A stretch of DNA of 64,000 bases, from the NCBI GenBank assembly GCA_965203855.1, contig CBDBDN010000005.1:1410589-1474588 (forward strand). The letters are read 5' to 3'. This stretch comes from Bin87 sp965203855. GTDB lineage: Bacteria; Chloroflexota; Dehalococcoidia; Lucifugimonadales; UBA3495. Below, in pieces: positions 17,642 through 25,974 of this stretch (positions are counted from its first letter, which is position 1; each line of letters starts with the position of its first letter). Both the position numbers and the translations under genes were made by a program. A model generated the notes under the pieces. It did not search any database. It saw nothing but the letters and a program-made list of their open reading frames with translations, and had not been told where the DNA came from.

Positions 17642-18037
17642 TCAGGAACGCACGCTGACGCTGATGGGCAGCCGCGCCATTTCGCTGCCGTCAATCGCCA
17701 GATGAAAAGCATACGGCCCGGCCTGCCGAAATACCACGCCGTTAAGCTCGGCAATGATGCGGACATCGGCATCTACTGCTCCGGCGCGCGCCGGAAAAGC
17801 AATCCCCTGCTCCACCGGCGGCATCGCATCGGCGGCGTCCGGATCCAGCAGCCGTATGGACATCCGCTTGCCCCCCGTCTCCAGCGCCGAGTACCGCACT
17901 ACGCACACCACCACGAACCGGGGATGCGTCAACGGCAGCTCCGCCCCTTCCACCCGGTCAATGCCGATACCCAAGGCATTCAATTTCCCCCGGTCGTCCA
18001 GCGCCGAGTCGCACAAAAAAGCCAGTTCGGTACGCAT
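17642..18037 (-). CDS. DUF6941-like protein
   Basis: The product starts MRTELAFLCDSALDD and has 131 residues. It matches the general pattern I know for DUF6941 proteins: a short N-terminal strand with a CD pair, GKLNALGIGIDRV, a middle region with RLLDPDA, and a C-terminal FHLAIDGSEMARLPI strand. The fold is probably a beta-sandwich of unknown function. I use the ATG at 18037; the upstream ATG at 18109 would overlap the MFS gene end. It is the second gene of a likely four-gene minus-strand unit (MFS, this gene, RdgB-like, glycosyltransferase). Confidence 0.6.
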   Translation of the reverse strand: MRTELAFLCDSALDDRGKLNALGIGIDRVEGAELPLTHPRFVVVCVVRYSALETGGKRMSIRLLDPDAADAMPPVEQGIAFPARAGAVDADVRIIAELNGVVFRQAGPYAFHLAIDGSEMARLPISVSVRS

Positions 18038-18071
18038 TGCAGTTGCGGAGCGCAAGCAGTCGCCGCGCCGG

Positions 18072-19496
18072 CTAGTCGCTGTCCCCGCCGCCAACCGCGC
18101 CGAAAGCAACCCCCGTCGCCGCGGCGGCCGGCGGCGCCGTTACCACCGGCGGCGCCAATGTCCGCGCTTCCGGCGGCAGCTGCTCCTCCCAGTGCGGTAT
18201 CAGCTGCCGCTTCGTCGTCTCCAGCGTCATTATAATCAGCACCCCCAGCCCGCTGAACGCCATCGACAGGATAAACGCCGGCGTATAGCCCAGATACTGG
18301 ATGATGATGCCGGCCGCAACCGTCGAGATGCAGTGTCCCATCATTGCGCCCGAAATCTGAAACCCGTACACCGTTGCCACCGGGCCGGTGCCGAAATACT
18401 GCCGGTTGACCACCGGATAAGCCGACATCTCGCCGCCAAATCCCAGCCCGAACACGGCGCCGAACAGGTAAAACACCCATACATCCTGCGCCCCGAACAG
18501 TATCAGCACCGCCAACGCTTGTATCGCCAGCGCCGTTGCCATTATCGGCTTCCCGCCAACGCGCTCCGTAATTATCGGCACCGCGAACCGCCCCAGTATG
18601 CTGAACAGCTGTATCAGCGTCAGCGTTACCGCCCCCGTAGTGAAGTCAATCCCCCGTGAAACCGCCAGGTCAACTACGAATATCAGCACAATGCCATGCC
18701 CGGCGCAGCCCAACCCGTGTATCACCGGCAGGTTCCAGAACGCCCGCGTGCGGCGCATCTGCCGCTGAAATACCTGCAAGCGCAGCTTGGCCGTCGCCGG
18801 GCTGAACGCAGTCGCCGGCCTTTCATTGGGGTTGGCTCCATAAGCCAGCAGCCCCTTATCGGACGGCAGGTTGCGATAGAAAATAGATAGCAGCAGCGTA
18901 GTGCCGCCCCCCACTGCGCCAATGCAGACAAAGGTAGTCGTCCACCCAAACTGCTCCAGCAGCGACGAATAGACCGGCGCCAGCAATGCCGCGCCCAGGC
19001 CGCCCGCCGCCCACATCAGCCCGATGCCCAGCCCCAGCTTGCGCCGGAACCACGGGTTTATCGCCGCCATCAGCGGCACAATGCTGATGGACGAAGTCAG
19101 CGCCAGCATCACGCTGTACACAATGAAAAACTGCCAGATCTGCGTTACATACCCGATCAGTATCATACTGGTGCCGAACAGCAGCCCGCCGGCCACCAGC
19201 AGTTTGCGCGCCCCGATAGTATCCCCCAGCCGCCCGCTGAACGGCGAAGTCAGCGACCCAACCAGATAGTAGCCGGCCAGCGCCGCCCCAATCAGCCCTA
19301 CCGGCCATCCAAACTGCCCGCCCTCATCCAGCGGCGTCCGCAGCTCCGGCACCATAATGCCGGCCGACATTGAGATAGACTGCCCAAACACCTGCACCAC
19401 CGCCAGGATGGCCAGAATTATCCAGGCATAATGAAAACCGCCATCGCTGCGGCGCAAGGCTGACGCTGATAAAGAGGGCATTTCCGCAGTCTCCAT
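18072..19496 (-). CDS. MFS transporter, oxalate/formate or monocarboxylate type
   Basis: The 474-residue protein has 12 predicted membrane segments in two halves, with a long central loop (about 215-245) and a hydrophilic Pro/Ala-rich C-terminus. The string SGRLGDTIGARKLLVAGGLL after segment 2 and the arrangement NPWFRRKLGLGIGLMWAAGGLG between segments 4 and 5 are typical of the OFA/MCT branch, which moves small carboxylates. The substrate is not determinable. It begins the minus-strand unit that continues with the DUF6941 gene 34 bases downstream. Confidence 0.85.
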   Translation of the reverse strand: METAEMPSLSASALRRSDGGFHYAWIILAILAVVQVFGQSISMSAGIMVPELRTPLDEGGQFGWPVGLIGAALAGYYLVGSLTSPFSGRLGDTIGARKLLVAGGLLFGTSMILIGYVTQIWQFFIVYSVMLALTSSISIVPLMAAINPWFRRKLGLGIGLMWAAGGLGAALLAPVYSSLLEQFGWTTTFVCIGAVGGGTTLLLSIFYRNLPSDKGLLAYGANPNERPATAFSPATAKLRLQVFQRQMRRTRAFWNLPVIHGLGCAGHGIVLIFVVDLAVSRGIDFTTGAVTLTLIQLFSILGRFAVPIITERVGGKPIMATALAIQALAVLILFGAQDVWVFYLFGAVFGLGFGGEMSAYPVVNRQYFGTGPVATVYGFQISGAMMGHCISTVAAGIIIQYLGYTPAFILSMAFSGLGVLIIMTLETTKRQLIPHWEEQLPPEARTLAPPVVTAPPAAAATGVAFGAVGGGDSD

Positions 19497-19569
19497 ATAA
19501 CAGTCTTGATAAAGTTGACGGGATGGGATAAAGCCGTTGCCGTTGCCCGTTAAATCATCACGGCGGCGG

Positions 19570-19899
19570 CTAGTGCAGCGGACAGGCCGTCAAAAACGCC
19601 TTGCCCCACCAGGTATCCGCCGCGGCGCGGTCGCCGGACGCCGCCGATGCCAGCCGTGGCGCCGTATCGCCATAGCCGGGTTCAGCGGCGGTTGCGCTGC
19701 CAGCCGTACCGTCCGTTGCCGCCGCCGTCAACGCATCCCCGCTGAACCCGGCGGTAGCCCCCGACAGCAGGCTTTGCACGCCCGCATCTCCGCTGGCCGA
19801 AACCGCCCAGGCCCCAAAAAAGATAACCAGCATCACCGAAACCGCCATCGCCCCAACCGATGTAACGATTGCGATGTTGCGCCGTGCATAGCTAACCAT
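19570..19899 (-). CDS. Small membrane-anchored hypothetical protein
   Basis: Function is not recognised. From the ATG at 19899 (MVSYARRN) the 109-residue product has one N-terminal hydrophobic helix (about 8-30) preceded by basic residues, then an Ala/Gly/Thr-rich, mostly disordered region; it is likely a membrane-tethered extracytoplasmic protein. On the minus strand TACAAT lies at 19915-19910, 10 bases before this ATG, so the mRNA may have almost no leader; ATGs further upstream overlap that -10. Confidence 0.45.
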   Translation of the reverse strand: MVSYARRNIAIVTSVGAMAVSVMLVIFFGAWAVSASGDAGVQSLLSGATAGFSGDALTAAATDGTAGSATAAEPGYGDTAPRLASAASGDRAAADTWWGKAFLTACPLH

Positions 19900-20007
19900 A
19901 ATGCCGCCCATTGTACTACGCCGCGCCGCAATCGCCAACCGGGATGCCAGTAGAATAGCGGCGACTTACCGCATCATACCGGCCCTGTAGGATTATCGCC
20001 GGCGTAG

Positions 20008-20502
20008 TCATTCGCGGTCTGCCGGAGCGGCGCTGTTCCCGTTGCCACCGCCATTGTTCCGGCGAACAATCTGGTCGGTCATCTCCAGCACACGGGCCGT
20101 CATCAAATCCCGCTGCTCTCGCTCGGACTGCAACTGCGACAGTATTTCCTCCTGGAATCGCCGGTACAAAACGCGCTCTTCTGCAAGAGCTTTGCGCTCC
20201 TCCTCCCGCATTTTGCGATCCTCTTCCCGCGCCTTGCGATCCTCCTCCCGTTCCTTGCGGCGTTCTTCTTCCAGCTGGTTGTTACGCATCAGCTGCCAGA
20301 TGGTGAAAAACATATCAAACCCTCCTACGAAACCCATTGCAGCGCACGCCGCCGCCGTGTGCAGGATAGACGCCGACACCAGATCCTGCAACGCTTCGCT
20401 GCCGGTGCTGTGCGCCCATAGGGTCAACGCCAGCGCGCTGCCCGCAGCCAGCAGCGTGACCAACAAGTAGGCGACCCCCGCCGCTATGAACAGCCTAGCC
20501 AT
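20008..20502 (-). CDS. Membrane protein with long charged coiled coil
   Basis: Function is not recognised. The 164-residue protein has two hydrophobic segments (about 3-25 and 42-62), then a strongly charged helix made of EEDRKAREEDRKMREEERK-type repeats (about 75-110), then a glutamine-rich helix and a Gly/Asn tail. The start ATG overlaps the acyl-CoA dehydrogenase stop codon by 8 bases (ATGGCTAG), so translation is probably coupled and the gene is the last of the operon that begins with the sulfite oxidase-like gene. Confidence 0.6.
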   Translation of the reverse strand: MARLFIAAGVAYLLVTLLAAGSALALTLWAHSTGSEALQDLVSASILHTAAACAAMGFVGGFDMFFTIWQLMRNNQLEEERRKEREEDRKAREEDRKMREEERKALAEERVLYRRFQEEILSQLQSEREQRDLMTARVLEMTDQIVRRNNGGGNGNSAAPADRE

Positions 20503-21655
20503 CTTCCAACAGGCTTTGCTGGAAAACCTGCTCCCACGCCAGCGCCCAAGGCGGACGCAGGTAGCCCAGCGCCCGAACATCGTCGTACCACACCGACAGC
20601 GGAGAGTAACGGGTATAGGCGCTGCCCCCGGTCAGTTTGCACAGCCGGCCCAGGCATTCCTCGGCCAGGCGGGCCACGCTTTCTTTGGCCAGCAGCAGCT
20701 CCCGCCGCCCGGAGCCGGTCTCCAGGCAGCGGATGGCCCCTTCCCACGCCTGCCCCATCAGCCAGGCTTCCTGCTCGGCGTAAGCCCATTCCACCTGCTG
20801 GAACGCGCGCAGGCCGGCATCCGACGCCAGCCCGTTCCTGATGCGAGGCCGCACATAGTCCATTGCGGCATCCACCACCCCCACGATTACCGACAGAAAC
20901 GCCGCCGAACCCAGCCCGCCGTTGGCGCCCATCAGCTCCGCCTGATGGTTGGGCCACGCTACTCGCGTCGCCGGAAAGTCCACAAACTCAAAGGCATGGC
21001 TGTTAGTCGATTTCATCCCGTGTCCCCGCCATTCGGCAGTCAGCTTCAGCCCGGTTGAACCATCCCACGGCTGATTCCGCACTTCCATATAGAACAAGTC
21101 CGGCGCAGTTTCGCCGGCGGCCAGCGCCCGCGTCGTCATAAAAGAAGTCAGCCCGGAGCCGCTGCCGAAATGCTTCATCCCGGAGATGCGATACCCGAAC
21201 TCGCCGCCGCCGTCGGGTTCGCACACGCTGGCAGTGCGGGAAGTATCGCCGCCGGAACCCGGTTCGCTGACAATCGTTCCCCACCAGCAGCCGCTATGCA
21301 CGCTGTCAAACACCTCTCTGCGCTGCTTGACCCAGCCCGCCGTAAAAGGCTCCGGCACCGTCGGCAGCCGCCACGATGACAGCACCAGATGATGCATCGC
21401 GCTGGCCAGCGTAATGGACGGGTCGCCCGTCGCCAGCGTCCGCAGCATCGCGCAGATTGGCCGCGCCGACTGCTCCAGCGTCTCCCAGGTGCCGCCCAAG
21501 TCAACCGGGACGGCCAGCAACGGGACGCCGATTTGCGCCAGCCGGGCGTAGTCGGCAGGGTCCGCCTTGGTGCGTTGCTGCCGATCGGCGCGCTCCGCCG
21601 CCCACTCGGCGGCCACCGCCGGCGCCTGTTCCAATATGGATGCGATGGTAGTCAT
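20495..21655 (-). CDS. Acyl-CoA dehydrogenase-family flavoprotein
   Basis: The 386-residue protein has the three-part ACAD layout: helical N-terminus, a central beta domain with GTIVSEPGSGGDTSRTAS (about 126-143) and FGSGSGLTSFMTTR, and a C-terminal helical bundle with LAEECLGRLCKLTGGSAYTRYSPL, the usual site of the flavin-contacting segment. The normal catalytic glutamate position near the C-terminus is not clear. It looks closer to the SfnB/DszC flavin monooxygenase-like branch used in organosulfur breakdown than to fatty-acid enzymes. GAGG precedes the ATG. Its operon-mate upstream is sulfite oxidase-like, which fits a sulfur-compound role (inference). Confidence 0.8.
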   Translation of the reverse strand: MTTIASILEQAPAVAAEWAAERADRQQRTKADPADYARLAQIGVPLLAVPVDLGGTWETLEQSARPICAMLRTLATGDPSITLASAMHHLVLSSWRLPTVPEPFTAGWVKQRREVFDSVHSGCWWGTIVSEPGSGGDTSRTASVCEPDGGGEFGYRISGMKHFGSGSGLTSFMTTRALAAGETAPDLFYMEVRNQPWDGSTGLKLTAEWRGHGMKSTNSHAFEFVDFPATRVAWPNHQAELMGANGGLGSAAFLSVIVGVVDAAMDYVRPRIRNGLASDAGLRAFQQVEWAYAEQEAWLMGQAWEGAIRCLETGSGRRELLLAKESVARLAEECLGRLCKLTGGSAYTRYSPLSVWYDDVRALGYLRPPWALAWEQVFQQSLLEDG

Positions 21656-21666
21656 ACTTGCAGCCT

Positions 21667-22476
21667 CTATGCTTCCGCATCTGGTTCGGTTTCAAATTCG
21701 GCGGTGGGTTCGCGAACCGGTTCAGATTCGGGTTGAAGTTGAGAACGGCCGGCGTAGCGGGCGAAAATCAGGCGGCGCACTTCAAAAACGAACCCGGGCA
21801 GCACATCCTCCCCGGACAGCGTTTCCGGGTTGTCCAATACCTCAACCGCCTGCCCATGACGAAAAATGTAAGCGCGGATGTTGTAAGGATCCAGATACCA
21901 GCCCAGCCGGGAGCCGCCGTCCATCCATTCCTGCATCTTGGACAACCCTTCCGCCAGGTTGTCGGTGCGGGAACGAACTTCCACCACAAAATCCGGCGCG
22001 CCCTCAATCGCGCTCTGATACTCCTCCGCCAGCAGCTGTTCGTAGCGTTCCTGCGTAATCCAGGCGGCATCGGGCATATAGCGCGCGCCGCTGGGCAGGC
22101 GGAACATCACGGTTTGCGATACATCAAACCCATCGTTGTCCATACACCAAAAGAACAGCGGCGCATTAATGCCCTTTTCGCCAATGTTGCTTTCCCAACC
22201 GGATGGCACCATTACGATTAATTCCCCCTGTGCCGAAACCTCAAAGTCATAGGGTTCGTTGTCTTGCGACAGCCGGCACAGCCGTTCCCCCAAATCCGGC
22301 GCATCCGGGTCAACGCCCAGCGCCGACAAGTTGAGACGCAGCCGGCCGGCCAGCGGCAGCCGGGCGTCCGCCGCGCGCCAATCGCAAGCATAGTCGGCAT
22401 GGTCGGCGTCCTTTGCGGCGGCCGCTTCCTGCGGCGCAGCCGTTGCCGGAGTGCGTTCCAAAACGGCGGTAGTCAT
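21667..22476 (-). CDS. Uma2-family (DUF820) nuclease-like protein A
   Basis: Uma2 proteins have a PD-(D/E)XK nuclease fold; their biological role is mostly unknown. In this 269-residue protein the central part reads YMPDAAWIT, then APDFVVEVRSRTDN, the expected D...ExR/K catalytic strand, followed by KMQEWMDGGSRLGWYLDP. A disordered Ala-rich N-terminus precedes it. The start ATG at 22476 lies 4 bases after the stop of the paralogue upstream, with GGAG 9 bases before. The two proteins share long identical stretches over their C-terminal halves but have different middle regions. Confidence 0.82.
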   Translation of the reverse strand: MTTAVLERTPATAAPQEAAAAKDADHADYACDWRAADARLPLAGRLRLNLSALGVDPDAPDLGERLCRLSQDNEPYDFEVSAQGELIVMVPSGWESNIGEKGINAPLFFWCMDNDGFDVSQTVMFRLPSGARYMPDAAWITQERYEQLLAEEYQSAIEGAPDFVVEVRSRTDNLAEGLSKMQEWMDGGSRLGWYLDPYNIRAYIFRHGQAVEVLDNPETLSGEDVLPGFVFEVRRLIFARYAGRSQLQPESEPVREPTAEFETEPDAEA

Positions 22477-22480
22477 TGCG

Positions 22481-23272
22481 CTAATCTCCGCTGCCGTTTC
22501 CGGGAACCGGCGCCGCGCCGGGCGGATGCGGCGTTGTGGCAAGATGGCGGGCGAAAATCAGACGGCGCACTTCAAAAACGAAGCCGGGCAGCACATCCTC
22601 CCCGGACAGCGTTTCCGGGTTGTCCAATACCTCAACCGCCTGCCCCTGACGAAAAATGTAAGCGCGGATGTTGTAAGGATCCAGATACCAGCCCAGCCGA
22701 GAGCCGCCGTCCATCCATTCCTGCATCTTGGACAACCCGTCCGCCAAGTTGTCGGTGCGGGAACGAACTTCCACCACAAAATCCGGCGCGCCGTCAATCG
22801 CGCTCTGATACTCCTCCGCCAGCAGCTGTTCGTAGCGTTCCTGCGTAATCCAGGCGGCATCGGGCATATAGCGCGCGCCGCTGGGCGGGTTGAACATCGC
22901 CGTTGGGGCGAAACTCAACCCGCCGTTGGCGTCTTGCCAATTGCCCACGCTGCCGCTCGTTACGCATTCGTTGGCGCTGCTTTCCCAACCGGATGGCGGC
23001 ATTATGGTCAATTCTCCTTGCGCCGAAATCTCAAAATCATAGGGTACGTTGTCCTGCGACAGCCGGCACAGCCGTTCCCCGAAATCCGGCGCATCCGGGT
23101 CAACGCCCAGCGCCGACAAGTTGAGACGCAGCCGGCCGGCCAGCGGCAATTCCGGCAGTTTTTCATTCTGCGACCGAACGGTATCGTCGGCCACTGCCGG
23201 CGCCGGCAACGCCTCCAGATCCGGCGCCGGCTCGGCCGGCCGGCCCGGTCGCGCAATGGCAGTCGTCGTCAT
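22481..23272 (-). CDS. Uma2-family (DUF820) nuclease-like protein B
   Basis: This is a 263-residue paralogue of the next gene in the operon, with the same PD-(D/E)XK region (YMPDAAWIT; APDFVVEVRSRTDN). Near residues 90-125 the loop after SGWES differs completely from the paralogue (VTSGSVGNWQDANGG versus INAPLFFWCMDNDG), while the DNA of the flanks is nearly identical, so the difference is a replaced segment rather than gradual drift. GGAG precedes the ATG by 8 bases, and the gene starts 5 bases after the sulfite oxidase stop. Confidence 0.82.
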   Translation of the reverse strand: MTTTAIARPGRPAEPAPDLEALPAPAVADDTVRSQNEKLPELPLAGRLRLNLSALGVDPDAPDFGERLCRLSQDNVPYDFEISAQGELTIMPPSGWESSANECVTSGSVGNWQDANGGLSFAPTAMFNPPSGARYMPDAAWITQERYEQLLAEEYQSAIDGAPDFVVEVRSRTDNLADGLSKMQEWMDGGSRLGWYLDPYNIRAYIFRQGQAVEVLDNPETLSGEDVLPGFVFEVRRLIFARHLATTPHPPGAAPVPGNGSGD

Positions 23273-23277
23273 TGCCC

Positions 23278-24486
23278 TTACTCCACCTTGATGTCGTAGC
23301 CGACGATGGCGCTGAAGTTTTTCCGCATATTGTTGTAGCGCGGCTCGTGCGACTGCACATTCCCCACGCTGTCCGTAGCCCGGGACATCACCGTGTACTG
23401 CCCCGGCGCGGCGTCCCACACCCACGACCAGCGACGCCACATCCAGCGCTCCGACGGCTCCTCCAACCGCGCCGGCTGCCAGGTTTGCCCGCCGTCCACG
23501 CTGACCTCAACCTGCGTAATAGCGCCGCCGCCGCTCCAGGCATAGCCGCGCACCGCGTGCGGGCCGGCCGGCAGCGTCGCCGTATCATCGTTGGGGCTGG
23601 TTACCAGCGACTTGACGCCGATGGTAGTAATCAGTTCCTTGTTCGGGTCGTCCGGCGCATCGCCGTAGTAGTAAAAATTGTAGTGATACCAGCAGTCGGG
23701 CTCGTGATCCAGAACTTCCAGCCGGCGCAGCCACTTCACCGACCAGTTGCCCGACCAGCCCGGCACCAGCAGGCGAATGGGCGCGCCGTGCAGATGTTCC
23801 AGCAGCTGCCCGTTCTGCGCGTAAGCCAGGATGGTGTCGGGATGCAGGGCTTTCTGCAAAGGCAGCCCCTTGTCGTAGAAAAAGGGCGCCGTGCCGGGCG
23901 CGGCAGTGGCCGGCACGCCTTCGTCCCACCCCTCGGCGCGGATGTGCGTCGCGCGCCCGGTGAGGCCGGCGGCGTTGAGCACAGCGGCCAGCGGTACGCC
24001 CGTCCATTCGCTGCCCGACAGTATCATCCGTTCCTGGGTGCGCGACGGACGCGGGCCTTCGCCCTTGAAATACTCAAAATAAGTGGCATCGCTGCCGGAG
24101 CATTCCATCACGGTACGCACCGAGCGGGCCGGAAACCGGCGCAGTTCTGCATAGTTGAGCCGCAACGAATTTTTGACTTCGCCATCTACCGACAGCGACC
24201 AGTCGGCGGCGGCCTGCGGTTCCGGCACTCCGAAATGCTGCACTACATAATGCAGCTCGGTGGGCGTAATCAGCCCCTCCAGCTCCATTACCGGAGTGCG
24301 GACGCGTTCCGTCTTGCCATCGGGTCGCAGCAAAGTAACCGGCTGCACTTTCCGATGCGGCCAGCCGTACCAGTCCGCGCCGTCGGTTCCGCCTCCCGAG
24401 CCGGCGCCGCTGCCGTCCATTTGCAGAAAATCGGGGCGGGCGGCATCGCTGACCTGCGGTTCGGGCGGGTTCTGGGATGTAGTCAT
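23278..24486 (-). CDS. Sulfite oxidase-like molybdopterin enzyme
   Basis: The 402-residue protein matches the SUOX/SoxC family, which oxidises sulfite to sulfate with a Mo-pterin cofactor. It has the cofactor-cysteine motif VMECSGSD with Cys near residue 129, the pterin-binding HGAPIRLLVPGWSGNWSVKWL, and a C-terminal Ig-like dimerisation domain with VEVSVDGGQTWQPA. No Tat or Sec signal is visible: the first 30 residues are acidic and Gly/Ser-rich, so the enzyme looks cytoplasmic. It heads an operon with two Uma2 genes (5- and 4-base gaps), the ACAD-like flavoprotein and a coiled-coil membrane protein. Confidence 0.88.
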   Translation of the reverse strand: MTTSQNPPEPQVSDAARPDFLQMDGSGAGSGGGTDGADWYGWPHRKVQPVTLLRPDGKTERVRTPVMELEGLITPTELHYVVQHFGVPEPQAAADWSLSVDGEVKNSLRLNYAELRRFPARSVRTVMECSGSDATYFEYFKGEGPRPSRTQERMILSGSEWTGVPLAAVLNAAGLTGRATHIRAEGWDEGVPATAAPGTAPFFYDKGLPLQKALHPDTILAYAQNGQLLEHLHGAPIRLLVPGWSGNWSVKWLRRLEVLDHEPDCWYHYNFYYYGDAPDDPNKELITTIGVKSLVTSPNDDTATLPAGPHAVRGYAWSGGGAITQVEVSVDGGQTWQPARLEEPSERWMWRRWSWVWDAAPGQYTVMSRATDSVGNVQSHEPRYNNMRKNFSAIVGYDIKVE

Positions 24487-24619
24487 TGCGTATTGGCCTC
24501 CTGGCAGGCAGTCGCTCCGTGATTGATTGGCGATTGCCGCTGCTGCTTAAGGATTGCAGTTTGCAGATTGGCAGTTTGCGGGTTGGCGGATTCGCTGATT
24601 AGCGGACTAGCAGTTTGAC

Positions 24620-24625
24620 ATTATA
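24620..24625 (-). promoter_or_regulatory. -10 element upstream of the sulfite oxidase operon
   Basis: On the minus strand this is TATAAT, about 130 bases before the ATG at 24486. The leader between contains imperfect repeats of GCAGTTTG and ATTGGCGATT. No -35 at normal spacing is convincing. Confidence 0.4.
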
Positions 24626-24722
24626 CGGCAAAAGCGGCAACAATCGCCCTTGATTCAATCGCAGCTAGGCCAATCGCCCCTAATCCGACCAACCTAACCC
24701 AACCGCCGCCGGGAGACCGCAA

Positions 24723-24986
24723 TTGACGACCCCGCAATTCAGCATCATCGTTGAAATCACCGAGCAGGTGCCCACCGGCCGCACCGAATGGCGTGTGGAC
24801 TGCGCCGAATGCGGCTGGTACGACATCTTTGACGACCGCCGCCGCGCCGCGGACGCCTCAACCCGCCACATCGCCGATACCCACACCAACGCCACGGCCT
24901 ACAACCGCATCGTCCAAACCCTGCGAATTGAAACCAACCCGGAGGAGGGGGATATAGTGGAAATGGATAGCGGGGATGGCGGCTAG
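24723..24986 (+). CDS. Small CxxC protein of unknown function
   Basis: The TTG at 24723, preceded by GGGAGA about 8 bases upstream, opens an 87-residue frame. The product has a single VDCAECGWYDIFDD segment resembling half of a zinc ribbon, then an acidic C-terminus. The histidines at RHIADTHT could complete a C2H2-like site (CxxC...HxxxxH), a layout used by small zinc-finger-like domains. Its TAG stop overlaps, in the palindrome CTAG, the stop of the opposing gene. Confidence 0.55.
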   Translation: MTTPQFSIIVEITEQVPTGRTEWRVDCAECGWYDIFDDRRRAADASTRHIADTHTNATAYNRIVQTLRIETNPEEGDIVEMDSGDGG

Positions 24987-25423
24987 TCGGGCCTCAGACG
25001 GCGGCGCATAACGCAGTGGACTGCGCCGTATGATTCCGCGTCAAGGGATTCCGGCGTGGCGTGGCTGATGTCCTCGTCCGGCCCCATCTTGCTGCTCTAC
25101 ATTCCGTTGGGCAGCTGCCGGGCGGCGTGCGTCCATCTGTCCCCGATCCGGTACAGCGCAACCTTTTCGTAGCCATCCTCCACGCCGGCGTCAGGGCAAA
25201 TCGCAAAGCCCAGGCCGGCGAAAACTTCCACCAGGCTGGCTATAAAAGGGGTGCGGCTGGCGTATTCCGGCCAGTAGTAGCCTTCGCCGGTGATATAAGT
25301 CCACCAGCGGTGGTTTTCGCCGACAGCGTAAGCGATGCAGTTGTAGCAGTCATCCGGTTCGCTGGTGATCAAATATCCTTCGGACGCCAAGCGGGGAAGC
25401 TGCCGGTCAATCCATGTCGGCAT
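24983..25423 (-). pseudogene. DUF7689-like gene interrupted by an in-frame TAG
   Basis: The first 108 codons (25423-25100) encode a protein with CYNCIAYAVGENHRWWTYI and YYWPEYA, which I associate with DUF7689. A TAG at 25099-25097 then stops it. Beyond that stop, in the same frame and without gaps, 37 more codons continue with KMGPDEDISHATPESLDAES, the expected family C-terminus, to a TAG at 24985-24983. The codon at the break sits where a tryptophan (TGG) is expected, so a single G-to-A change explains it. Its start overlaps the upstream gene by 17 bases. Either the product is truncated or the amber codon is read through. Confidence 0.7.
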
Positions 25424-25835
25424 CGGATTCCCAAGTGTACCCTTGCTGACGGCCCCATTCCAGCCAGGCGTTAGTCATTTCCCGAAAGTGCCCCCGGCTT
25501 TCCGGCGGCACCGGACTCGCCCCCGTTATCCGGTGCAGGGCCGCAAACCAGTGGTCGGGACGCTGCGCCAGCCGTTGCAGCAGCCACGGCACCGCCGGCG
25601 GTCCCATCGCAATAATCTGCTGGTAAGCCGGATGCTCAATCATAAAGTGGATGTCAAGCCCCCGCGGCCGCTCCCGCACCCACTCATCGGCCAGCTGCTC
25701 AAAAACAGCCCGGTCAGGGGCGGAGGCAGATTTCAAGGCATCCCCGCCCGGAAACTCGACAACCGCTTTGGATGTGGGAATGAGGGGGGTATCAACACCG
25801 GCGTAGGTATCGGGCGAGGTTTGTGGGATGGTCAT
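25407..25835 (-). CDS. Conserved hypothetical protein paired with the DUF7689-like gene
   Basis: The 142-residue product has no motif I can name. The C-terminal half is conserved in style: MGPPAVPWLLQRLAQRPDHWF looks like one HEAT-type helix pair, followed by a Trp-rich end (AWLEWGRQQGYTW). The first 40 residues are low-complexity. GGAGG precedes the ATG by 10 bases. The downstream gene overlaps its 3' end, so the two form a coupled pair. Confidence 0.6.
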   Translation of the reverse strand: MTIPQTSPDTYAGVDTPLIPTSKAVVEFPGGDALKSASAPDRAVFEQLADEWVRERPRGLDIHFMIEHPAYQQIIAMGPPAVPWLLQRLAQRPDHWFAALHRITGASPVPPESRGHFREMTNAWLEWGRQQGYTWESDADMD

Positions 25836-25901
25836 TGCGCGCTGGCCTCCGGCCTATGGTGGTTTGTAGGACAAGCACAGAGCACTCAACCCACAAAGCA
25901 T

Positions 25902-25929
25902 TTGACAAACTGTGACGATTATGTAAAAT
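25902..25929 (+). promoter_or_regulatory. Promoter of the restriction endonuclease gene
   Basis: TTGACA (25902-25907) and TAAAAT (25924-25929) are separated by 16 bases, and TATG directly before the -10 adds an extended element. This is one of the few full sigma-70 promoters in the window and lies 46 bases upstream of the chosen start. Confidence 0.7.
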
Positions 25930-25974
25930 ACACACCGCGGCGATAAGCCCACATTTGACATGGAGGGGCTGGAA

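Noticed and set aside
25960..25974. ATG at 25960 as endonuclease start
   Set aside because: It would place GGAGGGG inside the coding sequence; the ATG at 25975 has that site at proper spacing.
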